Virus record (IMG/VR): IMGVR_UViG_3300042691_033377
Coordinates: 1-24,004 of that record
DNA from: a virus
Length of the DNA stretch: 24,004 nucleotides
Direction: 5' to 3' (one strand)
Shown here: one piece after another, positions 6,475-13,359 of the stretch
Position numbering within the stretch: the stretch's first letter is position 1
Layout of the letters: each line of letters begins with the position of its first letter
Translations under genes and position numbers: made by a program
Notes under the pieces: generated by a model
Seen by the model: only the letters and a program-made list of their open reading frames with translations
Told to the model about the DNA's origin: nothing
Databases searched by the model: none

Positions 6475-6684
6475 ATGAGTTATTACGTAGCAAAAATTCA
6501 ACTCCAACAAGAAGTTGATACGCCTAAAGGTGTAAAAATCAAAAAAATTACAGAAACGTATCTAGTAGAGGCTCTGTCAGTAACTGAAGCTGAGGCAAAG
6601 GTAATTACCGACTTTACCGGATATCAATTTGATTTTGAAGTAAAATCAGTAACTGCAAGTAAAATCATTAAAATCTTAGAATAA
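6475..6684 (+). CDS. DUF4494-family small protein
   Basis: A 69-residue protein whose pattern (MSYYVAKIQLQQEVDTPKG..KKITETYLVEALSVTEAEAKVI....FDFEVKSVTASKIIKILE) matches my memory of DUF4494, a family of small proteins in Bacteroidota and their phages, with the hallmark 'KKVTETYLVDALSFTEAEARI'. The function of the family is unknown. The predicted fold is beta strands plus the TEAEA helix. The gene is preceded by a composite promoter and overlaps the next start (TAATG). It is one of the better host indicators in the window. Confidence 0.75.
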   Translation: MSYYVAKIQLQQEVDTPKGVKIKKITETYLVEALSVTEAEAKVITDFTGYQFDFEVKSVTASKIIKILE

Positions 6685-6959
6685 TGGCATTTCGACCAGG
6701 AGACACTGTAATTGTTACAACACATCAAAAGAATTGTGTAGGAGTAATTTTAAATCAATTAATTGTTAATAAACAAGTTGTATATGACGTATTATTAGAA
6801 AGTAGATCTGCATTAACAATGGTTCCTACGGCTACTTCCAAGAATACTTATATTAATAAGTCATTAACTGCAAAACTTTGTGATACTGGAATTATTGAAA
6901 CTACAGTGCCATACAAGACTTTGTTAGAACAAGATTTATTACCTATCTGTCGTGCTTAA
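6684..6959 (+). CDS. Small hypothetical beta-barrel protein
   Basis: A 91-residue protein coupled to the DUF4494 gene by a TAATG overlap. The N-terminus MAFRPGDTVIVTTHQKNCVGVILNQLIVNKQVVYDVLLESRSALTMV has the look of an SH3/KOW-like barrel: G-D-T-V, then V-G-V-I, then V-V-Y-D-V. A C-terminal part follows with a YINKSLTAKL segment. Such domains in phages often bind RNA or proteins. No specific family is recognised. Confidence 0.6.
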   Translation: MAFRPGDTVIVTTHQKNCVGVILNQLIVNKQVVYDVLLESRSALTMVPTATSKNTYINKSLTAKLCDTGIIETTVPYKTLLEQDLLPICRA

Positions 6960-6969
6960 CATTTGATGT

Positions 6970-7623
6970 ATGCAAACAAAAGATTTACAAACAAAAATTG
7001 AATCTGCTTTAAATAATTCTGATGCTGAATTTGACCGGTGGGATAACTTAGACCCAGCAGATCCAGATTATATGTTATATAGTCCTAAACCGGTAGGATA
7101 TCATACAACGGCAGAACAACATTATTTGTTTCAGAATTTATTGGTAGGGTATAGTCCATCTAGTATATTAGATATCGGCTGCGGTCGAGCAGACTTATGC
7201 GATTTTATTACAAAGTTTTATAATGAACCAGCTGGTTATTATGGAATTGATCATAATCCGATTATGGCTGATGTGGCCAATCAAAAGTATGGCTTTGATA
7301 TTACACTTGGTGCTTTTGAAACTACTAAGTTACCAACTGCCAATTGGGTAGTTGCAAGTGGGTTATTCACACAACGTCGGTGCAATACAGAAGATGCTGA
7401 TCTAGTTAAACTGTTTGAAGATGTGGATCGTATGTATGAATTAGCTGATTCTGCAGTATCATTCAATCTATTATCGCCAATTAACAATAAACACCATGAA
7501 GGTTTCTTTTATGTGCACCCAGGCCTGGTGTTGGACATGTTAATTGAAAAGTATCGATATGTATCTTTGCGACACAATTATTCACCGGACGTATACACAG
7601 TAACAATATTAAAAATAAAATAA
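6970..7623 (+). CDS. Class I SAM-dependent methyltransferase
   Basis: A 217-residue protein with a Rossmann-type methyltransferase core. Motif I is ILDIGCGRADL (66-76), the SAM-binding loop. Motif II is YYGIDHNPIM (90-99), with acidic D94 likely to bind the SAM ribose. A motif IV-like strand is WVVASGLFT (126-134). The substrate is not evident: there is no DPPY/NPPY or PC motif typical of DNA methylases, so a small-molecule, protein or RNA target is more likely. It is 10 bases after the preceding small gene and 2 bases before the next, within one operon. Confidence 0.8.
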   Translation: MQTKDLQTKIESALNNSDAEFDRWDNLDPADPDYMLYSPKPVGYHTTAEQHYLFQNLLVGYSPSSILDIGCGRADLCDFITKFYNEPAGYYGIDHNPIMADVANQKYGFDITLGAFETTKLPTANWVVASGLFTQRRCNTEDADLVKLFEDVDRMYELADSAVSFNLLSPINNKHHEGFFYVHPGLVLDMLIEKYRYVSLRHNYSPDVYTVTILKIK

Positions 7624-7625
7624 CT

Positions 7626-8018
7626 ATGACAACAAGTATTAATCATCCATGGGCGATCAGTGATAAATTCAGAAAGCGTTATGGAACTACCTGGAGTGAA
7701 ATTGATTTTGTATTTCATTCTAAAATTTCAAAAGAAAACTTTAAAACAGAACCGATGGCTACATCAATTGGTAATTTGCAAATCGCCGGCCAAGAATTAA
7801 ATATGCGATATCGAGACTTGCTTTCTTATGCAAAATCATTGGATGTATTATCAATGAATTTATATTCAGAGCGTGTTAGTAAAACCGAAACCTTCGAGGT
7901 TAATATCAAAGGCAGAAACTTCATGTTGAATTGTCAAGAAATAGCCCGGGTAGCAGAAACAGTAGCAGAAGCATCGACATCTGCATTAAGAGCATATGAA
8001 GTAGGCTTATATTTATAA
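7626..8018 (+). CDS. Hypothetical helical protein
   Basis: A 130-residue protein two bases after the methyltransferase gene. The N-terminal part (INHPWAISDKFRKRYGTTWSEIDFVFHSK) is followed by long helical stretches (ELNMRYRDLLSYAKSLDVLS; LNCQEIARVAETVAEASTSALRAYEVG). It has no signal peptide or membrane span. The final codons are also part of the promoter element before the next gene. I do not recognise a family. Confidence 0.6.
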   Translation: MTTSINHPWAISDKFRKRYGTTWSEIDFVFHSKISKENFKTEPMATSIGNLQIAGQELNMRYRDLLSYAKSLDVLSMNLYSERVSKTETFEVNIKGRNFMLNCQEIARVAETVAEASTSALRAYEVGLYL

Positions 8019-8023
8019 TAAAG
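8007..8023 (+). promoter_or_regulatory. Putative phage late promoter element
   Basis: TTATATTTATAATAAAG overlaps the last codons and stop of the previous gene and lies 6 bases before ATG 8030. It is identical to the element at 2234-2250, a 17-base match between two unrelated gene borders. Confidence 0.5.
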
Positions 8024-8029
8024 AGCCGT

Positions 8030-8209
8030 ATGAAAACATATGTGTATTTTTTCCGACGAGATGCTACACAGGAACCAATTGGGCGAATAAAAGCAAATAC
8101 CGAAGTGGAGGCTCGAGAATTAATTAAGTTTCGAAAACAACTAAGTGACAATAAGTTTGATAAATTGTTTGAAATTAAAGAAGAGTCAAATCATGAAAAC
8201 AACTTTTGA
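8030..8209 (+). CDS. Small hypothetical protein
   Basis: A 59-residue protein starting MKTYVYFFRRDATQEPIGRIKANTEVEARELI. It reads as two short beta strands followed by a helix (EVEARELIKFRKQLSD). The 'I.A.t..EA...' arrangement resembles the small strand-strand-helix phage proteins such as the DUF4494 one, but a family match is not claimed. It is preceded by a late-type element and overlaps the next gene by 17 bases. Confidence 0.6.
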   Translation: MKTYVYFFRRDATQEPIGRIKANTEVEARELIKFRKQLSDNKFDKLFEIKEESNHENNF

Positions 8210-8639
8210 TTACATAGCAGTTAATTATGCTGAATATAGCTATTTTATTAAATTGCCAAAACATGAAAAGATAGCATTCATGTTTGAAATATATGAAGCG
8301 GCCGAGATTCGGGAAAACGGACTTGATTTGTCTAAAGTATTTGGGATGTTTAAAGAATCTATAGATGAATATCCAGAAGATACCGAACAAGAAGTTACCG
8401 AATATGAATATGACGTCAATGATGTTGAAAAAGTAGATGTAATAATCGATGATGAAAATGTCATGATTGAATCTAATAGTTTAATTGCATTGCGTCATAT
8501 TGTATATAAATTCTTTGAATCTGGATATATAATGATTCGTGATAAAAACACTGAGAAGATGTTTCGCAAAGACAAAGTAACTAAATACTTACGGGTATTT
8601 CGCATAGTAAAACAAAGTAATACTTTATGCACTAATTGA
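8193..8639 (+). CDS. Acidic hypothetical protein
   Basis: A 148-residue protein. I chose ATG 8193 (MKTTFDYIAVNYAEY) because it has GAAGAG upstream and is the first ATG of the frame; an open stretch back to 8145 uses only non-ATG codons. The middle is very acidic (DEYPEDTEQEVTEYEYDVNDVEKVDVIIDDE), flanked by helical ends, the C-terminal one basic (RDKNTEKMFRKDKVTKYLRVFRIVK). It could be a DNA-mimic or partner-binding protein, but this is only a charge pattern. The stop overlaps the next start (TGATG). Confidence 0.6.
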   Translation: MKTTFDYIAVNYAEYSYFIKLPKHEKIAFMFEIYEAAEIRENGLDLSKVFGMFKESIDEYPEDTEQEVTEYEYDVNDVEKVDVIIDDENVMIESNSLIALRHIVYKFFESGYIMIRDKNTEKMFRKDKVTKYLRVFRIVKQSNTLCTN

Positions 8640-9217
8640 TGGCAAAACGACAACAGATATCAGACAAATTACAAACCAAATTTAATAAGCCGCAGTTCCG
8701 AATAGGAGATGCGGTTTTCTTTTCTTGGTTAGGACAAAAACAATATGGACATGTTATACGTATTAAACAAGCTTCGTGGGGCATACAATACAGTGTGCAA
8801 GCAGCTTCAGGCACTAAGTACCCGTGTGGTATTCAAATTCAGGGGCAAAAGACCCCATATAACACAGGTTACATCTACCTTGAAGACACAAGAACCATTG
8901 GCGCGGAAGAGTTGGAGAGACGCATCCAAACCGATGTCAACGTACCCAGATCTACAACAGTTGTTAGAAACCCCGTACGGGAAACGAGTGAAAGCCGAGA
9001 CAACGATCCGGGTAGCAGAACAAATGATGCAAAGCATAGTGATACGACTACACCAAACCGAACCAAGCGACCTAGCAAATCAAATGCTAATGCATCTAGC
9101 ACTGGAAGAAATGGTACAACTAGTACAAAGAAACGAAAAGATACTACAAAGTCAGAGTTAAACAATGCAATTCAAAAGCAACGAGATTTTTTAAACGGAT
9201 TTGTTAAAAAAGATTAG
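8639..9217 (+). CDS. Hypothetical protein with SH3-like N-terminus and basic low-complexity tail
   Basis: A 192-residue protein starting at ATG 8639, overlapping the previous stop as TGATG. Residues about 20-85 (FRIGDAVFFSWLGQKQYGHVIRIKQASWGIQYSVQAASGTKYPCGIQ) look like a small SH3/Tudor-like barrel. From about residue 100 to 170 the chain turns into a basic Ser/Thr/Asn/Arg-rich, probably disordered tail, ending with a short helix (SELNNAIQKQRDFLNGFVKK). The disordered part coincides with a second open frame at 8934-9161, which may explain its odd composition. Function unknown. Confidence 0.6.
   Translation: MAKRQQISDKLQTKFNKPQFRIGDAVFFSWLGQKQYGHVIRIKQASWGIQYSVQAASGTKYPCGIQIQGQKTPYNTGYIYLEDTRTIGAEELERRIQTDVNVPRSTTVVRNPVRETSESRDNDPGSRTNDAKHSDTTTPNRTKRPSKSNANASSTGRNGTTSTKKRKDTTKSELNNAIQKQRDFLNGFVKKD
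8934..9161 (+). CDS. Possible nested gene in the +1 frame
   Basis: A 75-residue frame inside the preceding gene. From ATG 8934 it reads MSTYPDLQQLLETPYGKRV..., then ETTIRVAEQMMQSIVIRLHQ and LANQMLMHLALEEMVQLVQRNEKI. These are well-formed amphipathic helices with normal composition, more protein-like than the low-complexity tail encoded by the enclosing frame. No clear ribosome binding site precedes it. The region is poor in T, so stop codons are scarce in several frames and the - strand is open too, which weakens the case. Alternatives are a frameshift fusion product or chance. Confidence 0.35.
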   Translation: MSTYPDLQQLLETPYGKRVKAETTIRVAEQMMQSIVIRLHQTEPSDLANQMLMHLALEEMVQLVQRNEKILQSQS

Positions 9218-9224
9218 AGGTTGG

Positions 9225-9253
9225 TTGGATATTTTCATAATTCTTCTTATATT
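9225..9253 (+). promoter_or_regulatory. Putative host-type promoter for the secreted protein gene
   Basis: TTGG (9225-9228), 19 bases, TATATT (9248-9253). The spacing is identical to the elements at 6414 and 13317, and all three share the string TTCTTATATT around the -7 box. It lies 41 bases before ATG 9295, which has AAAGAG upstream. Confidence 0.45.
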
Positions 9254-9294
9254 AATAGTATAATAATAGTTATTAATTAAAAAGTTAAAGAGTT

Positions 9295-9720
9295 ATGAAA
9301 AAGTTATTGTTTATTGCTATTCTTGCATCGGTTAATGTTTCTTTTGGTCAATTCAAACACGATGTACAACTTCCACAAAATAAAAAATTCAAAAAACTAG
9401 GTTATTGGACAATTCACGACAGTTTAAATCTAAATCAAACTGGTAAAGTTCAATTGGAATGGGCTGAGTTCCATGTATCAGTATCTGAAATGAGTAATAT
9501 GGATTCATATATGGGAACCGTAGATAATGTTTCTGATATTTTAACTAAATTTGGACATCCATCTTCTGATATCGTAGTTGGGGCTAATGTTAAAAAGTTT
9601 CGCGGATTATCAGGTTTTTATTATTGTGTAGTTATTCCATCCACAATCAGTAAAAATGATGCACGAAAGGATCCAATATTATATATTGCATATCCCCGTA
9701 CGGATGTAATAAAATTTTAA
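9295..9720 (+). CDS. Secreted or periplasmic hypothetical protein
   Basis: A 141-residue protein with a clear signal peptide: MKK, hydrophobic core LLFIAILASVNVS, then FG|Q, so the mature end would be Gln. Cleavage before Gln is common in Bacteroidota exported proteins, and there is no lipobox Cys. The mature part is mixed alpha/beta, with no recognised domain (YWTIHDSLNL, VQLEWAEFHVSV, GHPSSDIVVGANVKKFRGLSGFYYCVVIP). It has its own host-type promoter and a terminator, so it is a single-gene unit. Phage-encoded exported proteins often alter the envelope or block superinfection; here that is only a possibility. Confidence 0.7.
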   Translation: MKKLLFIAILASVNVSFGQFKHDVQLPQNKKFKKLGYWTIHDSLNLNQTGKVQLEWAEFHVSVSEMSNMDSYMGTVDNVSDILTKFGHPSSDIVVGANVKKFRGLSGFYYCVVIPSTISKNDARKDPILYIAYPRTDVIKF

Positions 9721-9739
9721 ATGTTTTAACGAACAAGAA

Positions 9740-9765
9740 AAAAGGGCATGTAATAATGCCCTTTT
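9740..9765. terminator. Bidirectional terminator between convergent genes
   Basis: A perfect 10-bp stem, AAAAGGGCAT / ATGCCCTTTT, with a 6-base loop. The A-run on one side and T-run on the other allow it to work in both directions. It sits between the + strand gene ending at 9720 and the - strand gene ending at 9785. Confidence 0.88.
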
Positions 9766-9784
9766 ATACGTTTAAATAAATTAT

Positions 9785-10912
9785 TTATTGTTTTGTCGGT
9801 GCTATTTCACCTTCTTTACCAGTAATCGATGTACTAGTAGATACAGCTCCACTTACAGCACCAGATCTGGACGTAGTATTACTATATAGTATAAATAATT
9901 TATCTGTTGCTTCTTTTGTATATGTAGAAATATTTTGCGTTTTTGAATATGAATTAATCAATGCATTTAATGAAGTTAATGCATCTAATGGAACTCCAGC
10001 TGCCTCACAACGCATTGCAATATATTTTTTAAACTTAGATACAAATCTGCTAATCCATAAACTAAAGTATATTCGACAAAAACTTTCTACTGCGGGTTTA
10101 GCTGCATCTGTATTATTAATTCGCTTTCCGTTGTATTGAAAAGTTGATATATCTATTGGATCCATATTCTGAAATACCGAGTCTTCTTCAGTTGTTATAT
10201 CTGCTATACTAGGTCTCGCGGAGTATCCGAATATACGAGAAATTTCAGAAATACCTTTAGATCTACGTTCCATCCCGGGTTTCACTAATGATTCTTCATT
10301 TGTCGCTGTAGGTTGTAATGCTGCTGATGCAATCATTGTACGAATCACATCACTTCCAAAGTCATTTGCCGCATCTTGAAATCCAGTTTTAACATTGAAA
10401 AAACTAGCAATAACTTTGGTTGTGTTCAATGTAATTGATAGGCCGGAAGTAAGTGTTAATCCGAAACGTTTCTTTTCAGAATTTGCTGTAACTGCTCTAC
10501 CTAAAGCAAATATACCATTACCAGATGCTTCGATTGATTGACCGACTAAATCGGCAAATGTAATAATCATCGATGATGGAGCAGTACCACTAATTACTTT
10601 TTCTCCAATTTTTAAATAGTGAGCCTCATTCACTGTTTTTGGTCCGACTGCATAAACTTTCGCAGTTGCACCAGCTGCTTTCTTGATGCAGGTAGTTGAT
10701 GAAATAGTACCATTTACAGTATAGCCAGCTTTTATAAATGCAGCAACTGCAGCAGCATTAGTTGTGTTTGATTTAGTAGCACCAACAACTGCGCAACCAT
10801 CGGTTATATTTGCTAAAGCGTCTTCAGTTAATAATTGCAATGCATGTTTCTGCGATTCAGTTAAATTCTTTACTCCAAATCTAAGTAAATTTTCTGCTAA
10901 AATATTTTTCAT
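9785..10912 (-). CDS. Candidate internal head protein, paralog 1 of 3
   Basis: A 375-residue protein starting at 10912 (AAAGGAAATA-ATG). The leader MKNILAENLLRFGVKNLTESQKHALQLLTED has L-x-E sites at residues 7, 19 and 30. The next region, DGCAVVGATKSNTTNAAAV..FIKAGYTVNGTISSTTCIKKAAG, is shared with its two neighbours, as are HYLKIGEKVISGTAPSSMIITF and GNGIFALGRA. A later helical part (FVSKFKKYIAMRCEAAGVPLDAL) precedes an S/T/G-rich tail ending GKEGEIAPTKQ. No enzyme motif is visible. It is closest to the adjacent 376-residue paralog. An abundant packaged or structural protein is inferred from leader, duplication and late-type promoter. Confidence 0.7.
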   Translation of the reverse strand: MKNILAENLLRFGVKNLTESQKHALQLLTEDALANITDGCAVVGATKSNTTNAAAVAAFIKAGYTVNGTISSTTCIKKAAGATAKVYAVGPKTVNEAHYLKIGEKVISGTAPSSMIITFADLVGQSIEASGNGIFALGRAVTANSEKKRFGLTLTSGLSITLNTTKVIASFFNVKTGFQDAANDFGSDVIRTMIASAALQPTATNEESLVKPGMERRSKGISEISRIFGYSARPSIADITTEEDSVFQNMDPIDISTFQYNGKRINNTDAAKPAVESFCRIYFSLWISRFVSKFKKYIAMRCEAAGVPLDALTSLNALINSYSKTQNISTYTKEATDKLFILYSNTTSRSGAVSGAVSTSTSITGKEGEIAPTKQ

Positions 10913-10924
10913 TATTTCCTTTTA

Positions 10925-12055
10925 TTATTTTTGTCCGCTAGCACCTGTAATTGAGCCTTCTTTACCAGCAATAGATGTGCTAGTAGCTCGAGCACCAACT
11001 GAACTTCCGGATGTTACGGTTACGTTTGTATATATAAGACTTGCTGCTTTCACTGCTTCATCAGTATATGTGGTAATGTTTTGTATTGTTGCATATGAAT
11101 CGATAATTGAATTCAATGTAGCCAAAGCATCTACTGGCACGCCGGCTGCTGTACATTTTAATTCAATATACTTTTTAAACTTAGCAGCAACACTATTAAC
11201 ATATTGTTTAAAATATCGGTTACAAAACGCAGTAACATATGGTTTTGCAGCACTGAAACTATTAATTTTTCGTCCAATATCTGGATCGGATGAAGAATCA
11301 AATGATCCAACTGTTTTTATAGCTTCTTTGTCAGCATCTGTCATATCCGATAAAGAAGGCCTAGCAGTGCTTGAAAATATTTCTGAATTTCTAGCGGTAC
11401 TAAATTCTCTTCGCTTCATCCCGGGTTGAATTAAAGTAGACCCGGTTCCGGTAGGTTGTAATATAGAATATGCAATCATTTGTCGAATAACATCACCGGC
11501 AAACCGATTCGAAGTGTCTTGAAACCCGGTTTTAACATTAAACATACTAAGCATAACTTTACTTGTGTTCAATGTAATTGATAAACCAGCTGCCATAGTT
11601 AAACCAAATTGTGCAGCAGATGATTTAGCTTTGAGTGCCCGTCCTAATGCATATATTCCGTTACCAGCTGCTTCGATTGCTTGACCTTTTAAATCACTAA
11701 ATAAAATGATCATGGATGATGGAGCAGTTCCTTGTATTATTTTATCTCCAATTTTTAAATAATGTGCTGCATTCACTGTTTTTGGGCCAACTGTATATGA
11801 ATTAGAGATTCCCCCGGCAGCTTTCTTGATGCAGGTAGTCGACGAAATGGTACCAGCAACTTTATATCCGGCTGTAATAAATGCTTCTACGGCACCTGCA
11901 TTTGTTGTGTTAGATTTAGTAGCACCAACTACTGCACATCCATCAGTTACTCCTGATAATACCTCTTCGGTTAATAACTGTAATACTTGTTTCTGCGATT
12001 CAGTTAAATTTTTTGCTCCAAATCTAAGCATGTTTTCTGCTAAAATATTTTTCAT
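10925..12055 (-). CDS. Candidate internal head protein, paralog 2 of 3
   Basis: A 376-residue protein. I chose the start at 12055 (AAAAGGAAACA-ATG) since it gives MKNILAENMLRFGAKNLTESQKQVLQLLTEE, almost identical to paralog 1; an open stretch further upstream overlaps the neighbouring gene and is not needed. It shares the DGCAVVGATKSNTTNA block, SSTTCIKKAAGG, HYLKIGDKIIQGTAPSSMII, GNGIYALGRA, FNVKTGFQD, and the tail GKEGSITGASGQK. Nucleotide identity persists in patches, for example CTTTCTTGATGCAGGTAGT in both, indicating fairly recent duplication. It lies 12 bases from paralog 1 and 25 bases from paralog 3, in one - strand operon. Function unknown. Confidence 0.7.
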   Translation of the reverse strand: MKNILAENMLRFGAKNLTESQKQVLQLLTEEVLSGVTDGCAVVGATKSNTTNAGAVEAFITAGYKVAGTISSTTCIKKAAGGISNSYTVGPKTVNAAHYLKIGDKIIQGTAPSSMIILFSDLKGQAIEAAGNGIYALGRALKAKSSAAQFGLTMAAGLSITLNTSKVMLSMFNVKTGFQDTSNRFAGDVIRQMIAYSILQPTGTGSTLIQPGMKRREFSTARNSEIFSSTARPSLSDMTDADKEAIKTVGSFDSSSDPDIGRKINSFSAAKPYVTAFCNRYFKQYVNSVAAKFKKYIELKCTAAGVPVDALATLNSIIDSYATIQNITTYTDEAVKAASLIYTNVTVTSGSSVGARATSTSIAGKEGSITGASGQK

Positions 12056-12080
12056 TGTTTCCTTTTTATATTCTTTTTTA

Positions 12081-13250
12081 TTATTTGGGTTTAATTGGTG
12101 AAATTTCACCTTCTTTACCACCACCGGCAGCACCACCGGACATTGCACCAACCGTTGTTCTAGTACCGCCAGCAACCTTTTGTGGAGTGAAAAAGTATTC
12201 TTTAACAGCTTCGTTAGTAGAAGCTAAATATGTATCTTGTTTCTGTGAAGCAACCCAAGAATCGATATATGTTTTAATAGGAAATGCAGCATTTGCTGAC
12301 ATTCCATACGCAACTGCTTGATCTTCACACCATTTTTTAAATCTTTCGCCCAATGAAGTTATCCACGTTTTAAAATATGTATCAGTAAATTTTTTCATTG
12401 ATGCAGCTGCTTCAGACTGTGTAGTAAAATTTTTCCCGGCATCTTGAAATGCAGATGTATCTGGTACTGGGCTAACTGATTCGTATTTTGATTGATCAAA
12501 CCCCGATGTACTAATCTGCGGCATTGCTCTTCTATTTAGTAAACTACCACCAGTTCCTTTAGCTTTAAGATTGTTTCCAATAGCATTGGATTGATTATTA
12601 AAATTATTTGGTTTTACAGCACCAATTGCAACTAACGTAGCAGATGCTGCAAATGCCCATGATTGAATTGCATTTTGAAATCCGGTGTCAATTTTAAACC
12701 AAGCCCCTCCAACTGGTTTAGGAGCATTTAATTCAATTATCAAAGCAACATTAGCAAATTTCATGCCTTGACCTTTCATTGCCGATCTAGTAACATACGC
12801 TCGACCTAAAGCAAATATACCATTTCCAGCTGCCTCAATTTCTTGTGATTGCAAATCTAATGGGGTAATTCGCATTAGTGATGATTGAGTTCCTTGAATT
12901 ATTTTATCACCGATTTTTAAATAATGCTGTTGATTAATCGATTTAGCTGCAGGAACATATGGTCCATCACTACCAGCTGCTTTTTTAATGCATTGTGTTT
13001 CAGTTACAGTTCCATTAACAGCAACGCCAGCTGCTTTAATTGCCTCTACAGCTTTAGCAGTACTTGTAAAAGTTTTTGATGCACTTGCGAATCCGGCGCC
13101 AACTATAACATCGGATATTCCTGATTGTTGTTCTGCTAAAAATATTTGTTCTGCTAAATGTTTGGCACGCAATTTATCTTTTTTAGATAATTTTTTACTT
13201 TGACTAACAGAATCTAATCCTTCTGCTAACAATTTTGATAAACGTATCAT
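12081..13250 (-). CDS. Candidate internal head protein, paralog 3 of 3
   Basis: A 389-residue protein, the promoter-proximal and most diverged member of the triplet. The leader MIRLSKLLAEGL matches the 10-residue leader form of the genes at 262 and 614, and further L-A-E sites occur at residues 34 and 40. Shared blocks are VNGTVTETQCIKKAAGSDG, HYLKIGDKIIQGTQSSLMRI, AAGNGIFALGRAYV, FKIDTGFQNA, a KFTDTYFKTWITSLGERFKKWCE helix region, and the tail GKEGEISPIKPK. A late-type element lies about 30 bases upstream on the - strand. The combination suggests successive duplication of one packaged protein followed by divergence. Confidence 0.7.
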   Translation of the reverse strand: MIRLSKLLAEGLDSVSQSKKLSKKDKLRAKHLAEQIFLAEQQSGISDVIVGAGFASASKTFTSTAKAVEAIKAAGVAVNGTVTETQCIKKAAGSDGPYVPAAKSINQQHYLKIGDKIIQGTQSSLMRITPLDLQSQEIEAAGNGIFALGRAYVTRSAMKGQGMKFANVALIIELNAPKPVGGAWFKIDTGFQNAIQSWAFAASATLVAIGAVKPNNFNNQSNAIGNNLKAKGTGGSLLNRRAMPQISTSGFDQSKYESVSPVPDTSAFQDAGKNFTTQSEAAASMKKFTDTYFKTWITSLGERFKKWCEDQAVAYGMSANAAFPIKTYIDSWVASQKQDTYLASTNEAVKEYFFTPQKVAGGTRTTVGAMSGGAAGGGKEGEISPIKPK

Positions 13251-13279
13251 TTAAAAATCCTTTTTAATAGATATAATTC

Positions 13280-13296
13280 TTTCATATAAATATTAA
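13280..13296 (-). promoter_or_regulatory. Putative late promoter for the - strand triplet
   Basis: Read on the - strand, TTAATATTTATATGAAA points toward the start at 13250. It has the same orientation relative to its gene as the + strand copies, which supports a directional promoter rather than random AT-rich sequence. Confidence 0.5.
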
Positions 13297-13316
13297 GTTC
13301 ATAAAAAAACACAGAT

Positions 13317-13347
13317 TTTGAATTACGAATAAAATTTCTTATATTAT
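13317..13347 (+). promoter_or_regulatory. Putative host-type promoter of the UV endonuclease gene
   Basis: TTTG (13317-13320), 19 bases, TATATTAT (13340-13347). This fits a Bacteroidota -33/-7 promoter and lies 12 bases before ATG 13360. It is divergent to the - strand late-type element, so the 109-base gap holds two promoters of different type. Confidence 0.5.
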
Positions 13348-13359
13348 AAAAAAAATCCT

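Noticed and set aside
8875-9165. 96-codon open frame on the - strand
   Set aside because: It is Val/Leu/Ser/Phe-rich, as expected from antisense reading, and arises because this stretch lacks stops in several frames.
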